A stretch of 64,000 nucleotides of DNA, taken from positions 62,001 to 126,000 of the forward strand of contig JAYMSP010000007.1 in NCBI GenBank assembly GCA_036897095.1, in the 5' to 3' direction. Below are positions 50,201-61,711 of the stretch, piece by piece. The stretch's first letter is position 1. The number at the start of each line of letters is the position of its first letter. The translations under genes were made by a program, and so were the position numbers. The notes below the pieces were generated by a model that did not search any database, was not told the DNA's origin, and worked only from the letters and a program-made list of their open reading frames with translations. Origin of the DNA: Plantago elongata (Eukaryota > Streptophyta > Magnoliopsida > Lamiales > Plantaginaceae).

Positions 50201-53200
50201 TTCAAACATGCTTTACATTTGAGAAGCAATGCCTATTTAGCTGGTGAACGAAAATAAGGAAATGGTTGTGTGGTAGAAAATGTTAATTGTCTAGCTATAT
50301 CCCTCTCATCTAACTTTGGCACGGGTTAAATTGTTGACATATATTATAACAACCCGGCCTCTAGCAAGCAAGCCCCGACCCTTTGGGCCGGTGCGATGAC
50401 TCATGGGCAACTTTCGGGGTGATATGTTGGTCATACTGTAACAACACAAGTCCTTTCCCACACACTTTGGCTTTACTTGTGTGCGAACCGGTAAACTTCC
50501 CAGTTGGTCACCCATTCTAGAATTGTTCCAGAATAAACACGCTTAACTCCTGAAGTTATCCTTGGTGAATTCCCGAAAAAGAAGGTACAACTTGTTGGTA
50601 TGCATAGCATTTTCAATCTCTTTAAGCTCTTTGAACTTGACTTGAAATTCTGACTTGAAATTCTGAACCGTTGCATATAATGTACCCGAATCCTGAGCAT
50701 ATTGTACGTATAAACATATAAAGATATTACAAATACGTGTAGGATTCAGACTGGATACATGGTTTAGAAAAATAGTGTCAAGAGTTCGCTGCAGTGACTG
50801 TTGTCTTCTATTTAGACAGGGCTGTGTCCACTCTATTAGCAATTTTGCATACTTCTAAATTATATAAGGGGCGCTTTTGATCTTTTGTATGAGTAATCAA
50901 TGTTTCAGTACTCATATATAGGACCAAAGGGTATAATGGACAGGTAGATTTCTGGTTATTGTGTGTTTAACTCAAGTATATTACATGCACCTAAAACTCA
51001 CAATTTTGTTTACTCTCACTAATTCACTATATTTGCTTGTCCGGGGAAAGTGGACTTACAATTTGGTAAGTTTCTTTAGGGGGGGCACACATGGTGAATT
51101 CTGGGTAACCCATGAAAGTCATTTTATATTATAGAAGCTCCCTTTAAGCTTCTGGTTGTTGAAAGTTATATCTTGAAGAACCAATTCCAAAATAATAGGA
51201 GTAAATCTTAATCAAGGGCAAAAAATATATACCGTCACAAAGATTTGAGGTGGATGCATATTGATAGATATAGAGATGCAGGTTTCTAGTGCTTATGTGA
51301 TTAAAAAAAAGGGAAGAAGTTAAATCTGACAGTATGCTAGATATATGGTGAAGGCTGGCACAGATTTGGGATGGTTTGATGACACTCTTGGCTAAAAGTA
51401 GCATTACAGGATCAAACTTGAATACAATTTCTACTTTGATGTCCTCTTGACTCTATTGATGCTCTTATGCTCAGTAGTACGCAAGTTCCAACGTGATGAT
51501 CATGGACTCATGGTATACGAATGTAGCTGATCTGATGCATGTGTTCAAGGTGTTTATTTGCAGAACAGTCTGTGGCCTACCTTGCTATGGGACATCAGAG
51601 TTCCAATTGTTATAAGCTGCAGAAAGAGGGAATTGACAGAACCATATTTTCTCTTGGCTCCGAATGACACTTCAGTCCCCAGAAAGTATTCTGATTTTTC
51701 TTTCTGCCCAAGGGTAGCACCCAATGTTCTTGTATTTTTCAGTTGAGATGTTGTCGGCATGTTTGTATTTCGTAGGATTGTCATGCCCAAAAATCTTATC
51801 AGTCACCGTAAGATGTCCAGAACATCTCCCCCAGGGGAATGTGGTCCTCTTGTGAACTGCAATGTCCAATGATGTTGATATTCTTGTCTTTTGCAAGCTA
51901 AGCTATCATTTGTCGGATTTTACAAATTTTATTAATCAGATCATGAGCCTTGTTTATTCTTCTCCAAGTTGCACTTTCACCAGGAACATATTTGTTACCA
52001 TTTTAGAGCTTGAGAGATTCTTTTAATATGTTGGATTTGATTTTCATTGCCGTATTATCCCGGAGCTCGGTTTCATTAATCAGTTCACACTAACCCTGAA
52101 TAGTTGTTCTGTTATTTCCTGTGAGTGATTTTATCCATATGTGGCCCTGGGGCATTGAAAATATTTTCTTCCATAGTTCCTCTAGCTGTTTATGGGCTGA
52201 AAGCAGAAGCCATGTGTGCCTGGATGGCTGGCATATGAGGTGTTGGGAAGTTGCTCCGCTACATTGATTATCTTTCTTCATGATAAAGCTGTTTTATTAT
52301 TTCTGCTTCAATATGCTTGTTAAAGGTACTTGTGACGAGCAACAAATAATTAGAACTGAACCCCCCCCCCCACAAACACCCCCAACTCTTACGTTGAGCC
52401 TACGATGGAGTCACATGATGAATTTATGCTCATTATCATTAGTTGATAGGTGATATCAAACTATATGATTAGACAACAGTTAGGTTCCTTTGGCACTGAT
52501 TCAGCTGATCCATGAGGTGCAGCCTCGTAAACATGCATTCCTGGTGAAAGAATCAAGTAACAATTCTAGATTGTCTGTATGCCCTATACCAGTTCGAGAA
52601 AGATTAGTTTTCTTCTTCCAAGCAGGTTTTCCTGGGAGTGGGAGTTTATTTAAGAGCTGAAGTGCTTCTGTGTAACCAGTAGCTATCTATGTTTTCACTC
52701 ATTAGATCCACATTTCCTGTGTCATCCAAGGTCAACATGGATGACCCCTTGAATTATAGTATGTGTTTCCTTATAATTAGCTTCGTGGAAATTGTCAGTT
52801 CCATTCTACTCTAGGTCAAGTTTACGATACTAATTAACTTCAATTTGCATTTTTTTATTCATTTATTCATTTTGAGGAAAAATTGCATTTAATTAAATAC
52901 AAACTTCAGTTTGAGTCCTGAAAGAATCCTGGGTTGAACTATCATTCCCCATTGAATTATGATATTAATTTCGATTCTACTTTTATAGCTAGGATCTGCA
53001 GCATGCATTACATAAGACACTAGAGGTAATAGCGGAAAACAGTCATCTCAGCTCTAGGCTGGCAAATAAAAACCAGTAGTTCATCTGATTTTCTAGGAAA
53101 ATCACAAATGTTACTTATGTTGGGTGGAACTCATGTATATTATTTTCTATGCATTGTTGCTTCTATGCTATTGACGAAGAAATTTTAGTTTATGTATTCA

Positions 53201-56200
53201 ACTGTATGACTGTTAAATACCGTTACCTTATATTATGTATCTCCCTCCCAAGATGATTGTTCTGTCCTTGCAAACATGTTCTGTGGGTGCGCATACTAAT
53301 AATATTTATTGTATTTCAGCCTTCATGAGATCCTGAACCGGTATCATGGTTGTGCTGAAGCGGGACCAAGTGCATCTGCTGCTGATATTGAGAAGCAGGT
53401 AACATTGTCCTGTGGGTCTTATGTGTTTCACTTCTTAAAGCACTGAAGCTGGAATCAACTTAACAACAATATCAGACTGATTCTTATGGGTAGTAATATA
53501 TGTCAATACCCCTGATACTATAACAGAAACTTTGTGTCTGTGTATACTTTTTGACATCATGGTACTCACTTTCATCATCTGCATGAAAGTTTCTTGCTCA
53601 TCCTCCCTGTAATCAATATATCTAAGCAGTTGAATCATGGACTTGCGCTAATATTGTGATGTTTTCAAGTGTAACGGTTTCCTATCTGTGCTAGAACATC
53701 ACATTTAAAAACAAATGGTCGGCCGGGATCATTTTCATGGAACTTACATAGTAGCATTATATGATTAGTACAAAAGCAAGACACTAGTGTTATGGTTTTA
53801 CCCATATCTACTAACTGACCATCTCTGCAGCAGGAACCAGGCCCTAAATATGCAGGTTTCCTCACAAGGGAAGAGCTGCTCAAGATTGTGGAAAGGTACA
53901 CACACAGTTCTTGTTTTGATTCTTTCTCAAGTCCCTATTTTACTTTGATTGAGCATTTTCACCAGATTCTAAACAAATCTCTGTTTCAGGGATCTTGAGG
54001 AGCCATGTGTTGATCAGCTTACTATTACTGACCTACAACACCTGGAGAATCAACTTGAGGCTGCTTTATCACAGACAAGATCAACAAAGGTTCTGCTCCA
54101 CTTTCTACTCAAGTAGTAAACCTTTATAAATTAATAATAGATTTGAAAGATCTCATTAATTTAGCGAGATATTATATGATTTATAAATTACTCATTTATT
54201 AATTTAGAGAGGTTTTAACAAATATGTATACGAACCTCAAAGTGAAGCTAGTTACATTGTACATGGGTTACTTGCCGATGAAAGTAAGTTTTAACAGAAT
54301 TTATTATTATATGATATTATGAATGTATACTCACATAATAGTTTGATTTAGAAGTTTGCATGATGCAAAGCATATTGCCTCAAATAACACAAATGATGCA
54401 AATTCCAGAAAGATACTTGGTGAGCTTGAGCAATTAGTCACTTGTATGAGCTATCAATATAAAATTAATATAAATCACATGCTAGATTTTTCAAGTGAAA
54501 GGTGAATTTTAGAAGTTCAAAGCTTAATAAATGATACATGTTGGTGTTATCTAAAATCTGGGAGATGCAGGTAAGTATGATCAATAATTTTGGAACCAGT
54601 TGATCGAAAAGTGGCATGCAAGTGCCACAACTCTTCCTTACTTCTTGTAGTACAAACAGACGACACAACTCTAGAGCACAAAATTAAAAGTTAAATCCAA
54701 TATAAAACTGAGGAACTATAAAAATAGGTGAGTGATATTGGATTCATTTATTTACAAATTGTGTTACAATTTTCAAGTGTACTAACACCCTCTCCGTCCC
54801 AAACTCAACTTTCCTTTCATAAATTGGGAAGATTTATACTCCACTATCATTATAATAATTATCTCTCTTATTTTATTCACTATATTCACACCATCTCCTA
54901 GTTTATCTACCCTTCTCTTAAAACCCATATCCAAACCAACAAAAGTTGAGTCCGGGACGAAAGGAGTGTATAGTTAGTTGTCAACGTCTGTCATCTTGGG
55001 CGTCTCACTTTGTCAACTTCATTTCTTGCCGGCTTAAGAAATCCATACTCCCTCCATCACGGAGAACTTGACACATTAAATTAATGTGCAGTCTTATGTA
55101 AAAAGTTAAATTAATATAAGATCTTTAAAAGATGGTAAAATGTATATATTGTGTATAAATTTGAGACTTATATTTGGGTGTGTGTAGCTTCCTTTATGTA
55201 GTGTAGAAAATTACGTGTGATGACTAAAAATAGCAAATATATAAAGTTCTTAGTGAAAGAGTATTGTTTTATATTCCCCAAAACTTCCAATAGAGGTGAA
55301 AAGTAACTTAAACAATCCAGGCAACTACTAATAAAAGTTATAAAGTAATACTCACTTGGGCTAAATAGTTTATAATATTGCTCTTCTCATTTTGAGTTAA
55401 TTTTTTTTAAAGTGAAGGACTTCTGTGGGACACCAGATTTAAGGTTGTGTTTGTCACATCAATTTCTTTCTAGTTTCATTAGGGCCAATAAATATGCACT
55501 ATGATTTCAAAAGGTTATTGTACTATTATCTTATTGTTTGCAGTCTAAATTTGAACTGGTCTGGAGTTGGAATTGGCAAATTATTAATTTTATTGTGTAC
55601 TAAGTTATGAGTTCTTACTGTAATTGTATCAATATGGAGTATCAACCATCTCTCCTTTGATGTAGATCGTCTGGTATATTTATCCCCAAGTCGTGCATTC
55701 CTATTGTTTCTTTCGTTGAAATTCCCTGAGTTTTCTCATACTCCTTTGTGCTCTTGCCAGTGAAATCTTTTTCTGAAGCCAGCATTTGAACCCATAGGAG
55801 GTAATTGATAAACTGAAAATCTGAGATCAGATTCTGCTATTGGCAATGCCAACTTACCACCAAACCTCCTTGAAAGATTAGAATGCCTATCAGTTTGTGT
55901 ATCCACATTAACAGCTAATAGATATACGGTGTGGTAATACATGAACATGATATGGTAGGAGGCAGGGTGCTGTTGGACGTCTTATCAAGTGTTGTTTCAC
56001 CTGAGAAAGTACTTGTCTTAGTTTCTCAGGTAACTTTTGAATCATGATGGATTGAAAGAGCCATAATAGTCTATTGAGATGCATGAGAACCCAAAGTTTG
56101 GTAAAACCCCTAGGTGAGAAAAGAGGGTAGGTTATTCCGCACTTCTCTCCGACTTCTAGGTGGTACATGGCTACATGCTGCATACAGAAAGTGTTGGACA

Positions 56201-58656
56201 CTTGGAATGCAGCTAAACTGATGAAAACTATTATGAATGCAGCTTATTTGTTAGGATTGATTGATCAAGAACTTTGTTCCTGATAGCCTTCTCAATCTGT
56301 CTTGTCCTGAAAAGGTGCTTATGAACAACCTGCAAACAGGAAAAACATGCATGCAAGTGTCCATAACACACCCTTATATATTTGCAGATCTACATCTGTT
56401 TGTATACCGCCTAAAATTAAATTTCTTACCGTGTTATCTTTTTTGCTCTTCGCAGACGCAGTTGATGCTAGATTCTTTATCGAACCTTCAAAATAAGGTA
56501 CACAGTTGAATGTTACTATGTGTTATTGCTTGAGCATATCAACTAAAATAACGAATAACTCTTAACTATAGGCATTATGTAGGAACAGGTTGCATTTGAG
56601 ACTCATGTTGCATATTATAATTGCCGATCCCAAAATGAACTGCCCACCATATCCTCGGTTTTCTCTTCATAGGGTACAGGGTTACTGTTCTTAAATTGAC
56701 ACATTGACTATGACTACCACTGTTATCTTTCCTGTCATTGAATAAATTGCATGACAGTCTATGCTTCCCTTGGCTAATCCTAACTCAGTGGCTAATCAAC
56801 AAGAGCAAGCAAGGTTCAGAAAGAAATGAAAAGAATGACCAATTTCTGTTTGGGGTTGTTTGCCTAGTCGTAGGAGAACTTCTTCACAACTTATTTTACG
56901 TTGTGCATTTAATAGTTGCACAGGCCTCTTGTATAAGCAAGTCAGGGATCAAGAAGGCTAAGGCCAAGTAGAGGTTAAAGAGTGAAGTAAAAAGATGTTA
57001 CAGTATTTGGAAATTGGAATGACTCTTAGTGATTGGTAATCTCAATTTATGAATCTGACCCAGGTCTGAGTTTTAGGTCCATAAAAATGAAGTGGATAGC
57101 AGTATGAAATAGCAAGTAGATACTAGCTCAGCTCAGATGACTCCTGTTTAAGTAGATGAACCACTGCATAAAAAAAAAAAGACAGCTAATATCTGTTAGA
57201 ACTAGAGAGTTTCTCTCCTCAGCTTAAAGAGGGCAACTGATTTTCCTCCTGAACTTACAGTTCATACAGAACAAAAAATAAAATAAAATCAGACCTATAA
57301 TTGCCTCTGCTGCACAAGCACAAGAACCACTTGATTTATTTGAAAGCTGAAATGATGTCTCATCTGCTAGAAATTTGTATCCCATCTACTTATCGTAATA
57401 GTCGCTCTGCCTATATGTACATTGCCATGGCTGCCTTTACCACTGTGCAGTGTCTCCATAGATCCTAGGGAAGATAGAATACTCTTTTGATGTGTCTAAC
57501 ATTGCAGTGGAGTCATAATTCTCACTTAAGTTCTGCTGTCTGCACTAGTGCTCTATAGTCTATGCATACCTGCACTAAACCATATCTCCCCTCGGCTGAA
57601 CTAACGTTCCAAGTGTTTAGTCCTCAATATACACTCATCCATATCAGTTTGTCTATGAAAACGAGAGGAAAGAAATAGTAACAACCATAGCACACAGTGT
57701 TAAATGGTACCTACCGGCTACACACCTCTCTCTAGCTTCACGTCTAAGTCGTGAAAGAATCAAGGACAGGACAAGGCAAGAACAAGAGGAAGGCTATAAA
57801 GAGTCGTTTTCTTTCTTTTTATTTTTATTTTTAAATAAGCTATAAATACTATTGGGGATGTAAGAAAATTGAGTGCCAAAGGGAGCACCAGCTTCTCAAC
57901 TGCCAGATCATGTTACGTTTTGTTTGATGTGAGCTTGGAGAAGTTATGGTTTTTGATTTGATGTTATGCCAACTTGTAGAACTCTACAGTTTATGCTGTA
58001 TTAGTGCTTGTAAATTGCAGGCAACATCTAAGTAAGATATAATGCAAGCAGTGTATGCAAATCTGTTGTACATTGTACTTGGCCAGGAAGTATTTGGATC
58101 AAAGGCTTACAATTTAAATCACATGACAGGCAACTTTGAAAATTTAACCTTGACAACATCTATAAGCATTGTATACTTACTGCCTTGTACTGGTTATACA
58201 GATTGTATGTATTGGCTATTGAAGATTAGTTACATTAGTCGACCCAGGGTCGTCACACAGATTTCATGGGGCTCTGTGTCACCCTTAAGACGGGCCCTGA
58301 ATAATAGTGTAGCAAAAATTTATACGATGCATGTAAGATTAGCACCAACTGATAATGTAACTATCATAGCATAACGTACTTACTTGATTCTGTAAAACAG
58401 GAAAAATCACTGGAAGAAGAGAACAGGCTTCTGGAAGAAAAGGTGATCCAGAGACTCCTGCACCTGTAGTCCATTTGTTAAATACTTAAACAAGTTCATA
58501 AATACACTTACTTCCGTAACTTATCATCCTTTGAACTTACAGATTGCTGGAAAAAGAAGAGTCCCCCAAGAACGACGGAGAGTTGCAATAGATCTCAACG
58601 TTCTTGCTTGCGATGAAACTGGTGAAGGCAAACAGGATCCATTGGATGCCAGTTAA
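41295..58656 (+). CDS. FLC-like: FLOWERING LOCUS C-type MADS-box (MIKC) transcription factor
   Basis: Members of this clade bind CArG boxes, and in several lineages repress flowering until cold silences them. Seven exons are placed: 41295-41479, 53320-53398, 53831-53895, 53990-54089, 56456-56497, 58401-58442 and 58543-58656. All borders are GT-AG and phases agree, giving 208 residues (Arabidopsis FLC has 196). The MADS domain ([37 protein letters not shown]) is FLC-clade in type. [11 protein letters not shown] follows. The K domain spans residues about 89-171, with [20 protein letters not shown] and [28 protein letters not shown]. The tail has a basic [11 protein letters not shown] and an IDLNVLA segment. 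Intron 1 is 11.84 kb and full of small transposons; introns 4 and 5 are about 2.4 and 1.9 kb. Exon 3 has a NAGNAG acceptor (gcagcag), so one Gln is optional. The reading frame is intact. Confidence 0.93.
43331..43427 (-). mobile_element. tRNA-headed SINE-like fragment in FLC-like intron 1
   Basis: Read on the minus strand, it begins ACAACGAAGTG and has an A-box-like TAGCTTAGTTGG (43397-43408) and a near-perfect B box GGTTCGAGTCA (43356-43366). It ends in CGTTTCAAACAAAAAAT. The possible flanking duplication is imperfect: CATTAGGAT at 43323-43331 and CATTATGAT at 43427-43435. It lacks a paired acceptor stem, so it is not a tRNA gene. The short body and A-rich end suggest a small SINE. A related but more worn head lies at about 61.7 kb. 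Confidence 0.65.
44289..44484. mobile_element. Stowaway-type MITE
   Basis: Right end GGGACGGAGGGAG at 44472-44484, followed by TA. The left end CTTCATCCTTCCCTG is preceded by TA and is a degenerate version of the inverse CTCCCTCCGTCCC. About 196 bp, AT-rich and non-coding. Stowaway elements are Tc1/mariner derivatives that duplicate TA. It lies in FLC-like intron 1. Confidence 0.75.
44760..46080. other. Intron 1 segment with low-quality frames, nothing recognised
   Basis: Less AT-rich than the surrounding DNA, with frames on both strands (for example 120 codons on the minus strand at 45435-45797), but none matches a family I know and none shows exon borders. It may contain worn transposon coding sequence. 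I cannot name it. Confidence 0.3.
46083..46180. repeat. AACTGA-type palindromic element, short copy
   Basis: Begins AAGGCTATGTTCTATTTGACTTC and ends GCAAACCAAGAGAACAAAGCC, with AACTAAACTGAACTAAAACCTGAA between. The ends are inverted copies of each other. It is the shortest member of the family in this window and lies in FLC-like intron 1. Confidence 0.55.
46971..47058. repeat. 44-bp tandem duplication
   Basis: ATATTAGAGAATGATTATAA, then TTAAG-AGACAAGCAACTAACTTC, is present twice head to tail (starts 46971 and 47015) with a single difference. This is a recent local duplication in FLC-like intron 1. Confidence 0.85.
48258..48471. mobile_element. Stowaway-like MITE
   Basis: Starts CTCCCTCCGTTCAAGAAC just after a TA and ends GATCGGACGGAGGAAG, an inverted match to the start with a few mismatches. 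About 214 bp and non-coding. The right-side TA is not clean. It lies in FLC-like intron 1. Confidence 0.6.
48600..50340. other. Intron 1 segment with an unassigned 115-codon frame
   Basis: A pyrimidine-rich stretch (48700-48800, with CCGGAGCTCCGGCGG) is followed by a 115-codon open frame at 49290-49637 that contains [12 protein letters not shown]-like and KKLKLLER segments. Amino-acid use is plausible, but I do not recognise the family and no exon borders are evident. It may be a fragment of a captured or decayed gene. It belongs to the FLC-like primary transcript as intron. Confidence 0.3.
50343..50600 (-). mobile_element. Cassandra-type TRIM, apparently a solo LTR with 5S-like core
   Basis: On the minus strand the segment contains AGTTAAGCGTG, TTCTAGAATGGGTGACC and CTGGGAAGT in the order and spacing of 5S rRNA (about 50494-50555). 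Just upstream is ACCTTCTTTTTCGGG, and the segment ends near GGGTTGTTATA. A 5S-derived stretch inside an LTR is the hallmark of Cassandra, a non-coding terminal-repeat retrotransposon in miniature. I see only one LTR, so it looks like a solo remnant. It is diverged and therefore not recent. The outer borders are approximate. It lies antisense in FLC-like intron 1. Confidence 0.75.
50601..53319. other. 3' part of FLC-like intron 1, nothing named
   Basis: Less AT-rich than most of the window. Overlapping frames on both strands at about 51554-51896 (78 and 62 codons) have no recognised relatives. A run of 11 C residues lies at 52361-52371. The last 300 bases lead into exon 2. This portion may be older intron sequence rather than transposon. 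Confidence 0.4.
54785..54968. mobile_element. Stowaway-type MITE in FLC-like intron 4
   Basis: Left end ACACCCTCTCCGTCCC after TA, right end GGGACGAAAGGAGTG before TA: inverted ends with a few mismatches. About 184 bp, AT-rich. A further left-end-like ACTCCCTCCATCACGGAG near 55048 has no matching right end and is probably a truncated second copy. Confidence 0.75.
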
Positions 58657-59700
58657 CTCCCGAAGGTGCACTCGTATAACAGACGAGCAGGTCGAAAACC
58701 TGTCAACAAATTGCAAAGGTCAGCACCTCTTTCTTGTGAGAGGGCCCTAACTCCATTTATTATTCAAATTGAACTCCATGAAGTATTCAGGATACAGTAA
58801 CTAAACCTGCTTGTGTGTATAATACCATTCCATATGCATCGATTGCTTAAAATAATGTGCCTTAGTAGTGGTGAAGTAAACTTTGCTACTATGAGGTGAA
58901 GTATTATGTACTAAGATAAAGCACTACACAACACAACACATATTGTTGAGATTATTCAATCTACATTTGCGAGTTTGAGTGAATTTTTTCATGGAGTCTA
59001 AAATAAAATGCAAGTGTAACTCCTCCATGCACACAACTGAAAACACAAAACACTTTCAGCAAAATCTGGTTCTACCCAATCCAACTTATCCCTTTCCTCT
59101 TCTATTTAGTACTTACTTATGAACATATGATGATTCTTACAAGTGTTATGCAATAACAAACTTCCTGTTGAATCCAAGTCATGGAACTTACAAGAAAATG
59201 GAAGCATTGGACCATATATATGAATCTATATATGCTCTGTTCCATTTAAATGCTCTGTTATGGAACAGAGAGCATAGAGACAATAAGGATTCTTCATTTA
59301 ATCTGCTCACAGTATATATATATATATATAGACAAGATTAGAGATGCTTCATGTTGAAGCAAAAGCAGATAAAGATAAGTGACCTTTGAGCTACGTAGCG
59401 GACAACGATGTTTCCTGCTAACAATTCCACATGGCAGCATATGTGTTGAGTAAAGGACGAAACCAATTAAGAATTGTTGAGTAGAAAGTTGTGGGTGTCG
59501 TGTCCTTCTATTATTGTTTGAACAAGGTAACCTAGGATTTTGTTTAACCAATAATAATCGACACATAAGGAGGCGCAAGCTGACTTCACATGAGAGGTAC
59601 AGATTTGTCGCTCTACAATATCACCATCTGTCCAAATATTGGGAAAGTCGGGAGATTACCATAAAGACAGATCCTACAAGATTTTTCGCACGTTCCATCC
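58657..59700. other. 3' flank of the FLC-like gene
   Basis: This holds the probable 3' UTR and spacer. A TA dinucleotide run lies at about 59314-59331. The frames at 59294-59744 overlap on both strands and match nothing I know. Confidence 0.4.
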
Positions 59701-59701
59701 A

Positions 59702-60112
59702 AATGTTGTGTTCTATTCAATTTAAATTTATTGAAATTGACTGAACTGAAGTAAAATATAAGGATGTATTCTCTTTAACTGAAAATTACTTCAGTTCAAC
59801 TCGATTTACTGAAAATTATTTCAGTTCAGTTCGGCTTAGTTATAATTTTACCTTACTGCAGTTTAGTTTAATTCAGTTTAGTAAATCTCGATTGAAGAGA
59901 ATATATCCTATATTATAACTAAAATTGTGTTCTCTTCAATTGGGATTTATTGCACTGAACTGAATTAAGGTATAAATTATAACTAAGTCGAGCTGAACTG
60001 AACTGAGCTGAACTGAAGTGATTTTCGGTTAAAGAGAACACATCATAAGTTAAGCTGAACTGAACTAGATAAACTGAATTGATTTTCAGTTGTAGAGAAC
60101 ATAATATAACAC
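59702..60112. repeat. AACTGA-rich palindromic element, cluster of about three copies
   Basis: TGTGTTCTATTCAA, TGTATTCTCTTTAACTGAAAATTACTTCAG, TTGTGTTCTCTTCAATTGGG and the inverse TTAAAGAGAACACATC and TTGTAGAGAACATAAT mark successive element ends. Between them are TATAAATTATAACTAAGTCG (and its inverse) and CTGAACTGAACTGAGCTGAA. This is the largest cluster of the family here and looks like repeated insertion of one copy into another. Confidence 0.7.
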
Positions 60113-60903
60113 CTCATTGTCCTTTGGTTGAGGTGCTCCTCACTTCGGCTTAGGAAATACTGTCCGAATGCCCATTCAATTTGTTGCTCGAACCAATTGC
60201 TAACTGCCTTGTCTCTGCGGTGGAATTTGTTGCACCTTTGTTTTTTACCATTCGAAGTTCAGAATTAAATGTGTTTGTTCTTGAACGAAAAATACGATTG
60301 GTAACTAATTTGAGAAGTATTTGTATATTAAGATGGCATATAATTCGGAGAGGTGTTCATGACTAATCGCGGTCCACATGATCTGAGTCGGTCGATTAGT
60401 GTTGTAATCGTTATAAAATGTTTTTGAGATCTGAAATCCCAAAATCCAACTCGTTCAGGGGTAGCGGCCAGAATTCAGGAGCATTGGTTTTACTAACATG
60501 AAGTCATATTTGGAGAAGAAAGAAGATGGGAAGAATAAGTTGTCAAATGGGGTATTATTTGGTCTGTGGCAACGATCCAATGTTTTAGCAGAGTCCAACC
60601 CCATTATGTTCCACCAAAAAAATCCATAAAATCCAAAAACAATTTACATTGCATTTATAAAATTCTACTTTTACTGTAACATCCTTAATTTAATTTAAAT
60701 TCATTCATGTTAAGTTGTTATTCTACAGACCACTATAATTCATCGAGTCTTAACTAATATATAGTAAATAGATTTTATTGTGTTCAAGGTATAGTTAAAA
60801 TACATTGATTTAATAGCCTTGATGTATATTGTGTACAAAATTAGTAAATAAAAATTAAAGTAGTAGCAAAAGAGTTTAATTGAACTAAGAAAATTAATTC
60901 AGT

Positions 60904-61032
60904 TATGATGTGTTTTCTTCAATTAAAATCTACTGATCTGAACTTGACTGAATTGAACTGAAGTAACGTATAAATTGTAACTGAACTGAACTAAACAGAC
61001 GTAATTTTTAATTGTGTAGAATATAATGTTAA
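60904..61032. repeat. AACTGA-rich palindromic element
   Basis: Begins TATGATGTGTTTTCTTCAAT and ends ATTTTTAATTGTGTAGAATATAATG, with TTGACTGAATTGAACTGAAG and GTATAAATTGTAACTGAACTG inside. A worn single copy, about 130 bp. Confidence 0.6.
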
Positions 61033-61711
61033 TTAACTATCATTGAAATGACTCAGTGACTGTTTTGGAATAAAATTAATATTGTCTGGAAAGGATAGAC
61101 CAATCATATGGAATTTATAAATTGCCTGTGTGTTGTGAGTTGTGACATTACATGATAACCTATCCTTACTTTTAAAAAATTTATACATCACGGCTTCAAA
61201 GGATTTGCTTGTATTTTATTTGGAAATATGTGATATTCAGAGTAGCCAACGTTTCCAAATCTTTAAGCTTTAAAACCCAAAGTTGTCAAGTTGACTTAAC
61301 AAAATGATTTTCTCCGACACGTAGAAATCCATAATTGGGAAAATAAACTGTGTGGCCGAAATCAGTAGTTTCAAACTTTTAGAGGGTGTTTAATAATAAC
61401 ACATTAAAACTTTAAGATACATTAAAATTAAGAGATCGTTGTTAAGTACTAAAATTCATAATATACAGGTTTAAAACATTTGAATATTTACTTCTTTAAG
61501 TACTTTTATCGGTTTTATTAAATTTTAATTCTTCCTAAATATAAACTAAAAGGTGTCTATGTTTTTTAGGATCAAACGTCAATTCTTATTAAAAAATATA
61601 AGAATAGAACATTACTTCTTAAACATAAACATCATTAGCAAAATCACCTGTAGTTGTATGACATAACACCCCTTTGCCTTACTTATTTTCACATATTAAC
61701 TTGTGTGATTT

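Noticed and set aside
50494-50555. A functional 5S rRNA gene
   Set aside because: Only a diverged central and 3' part of 5S is present, inside sequence typical of Cassandra LTRs, and there is no tandem 5S array.
51554-51896. Overlapping frames on both strands in FLC-like intron 1
   Set aside because: No recognised protein, no exon borders, and frames on opposite strands overlap.
52361-52371. C11 run in FLC-like intron 1
   Set aside because: Simple homopolymer with no associated motif.
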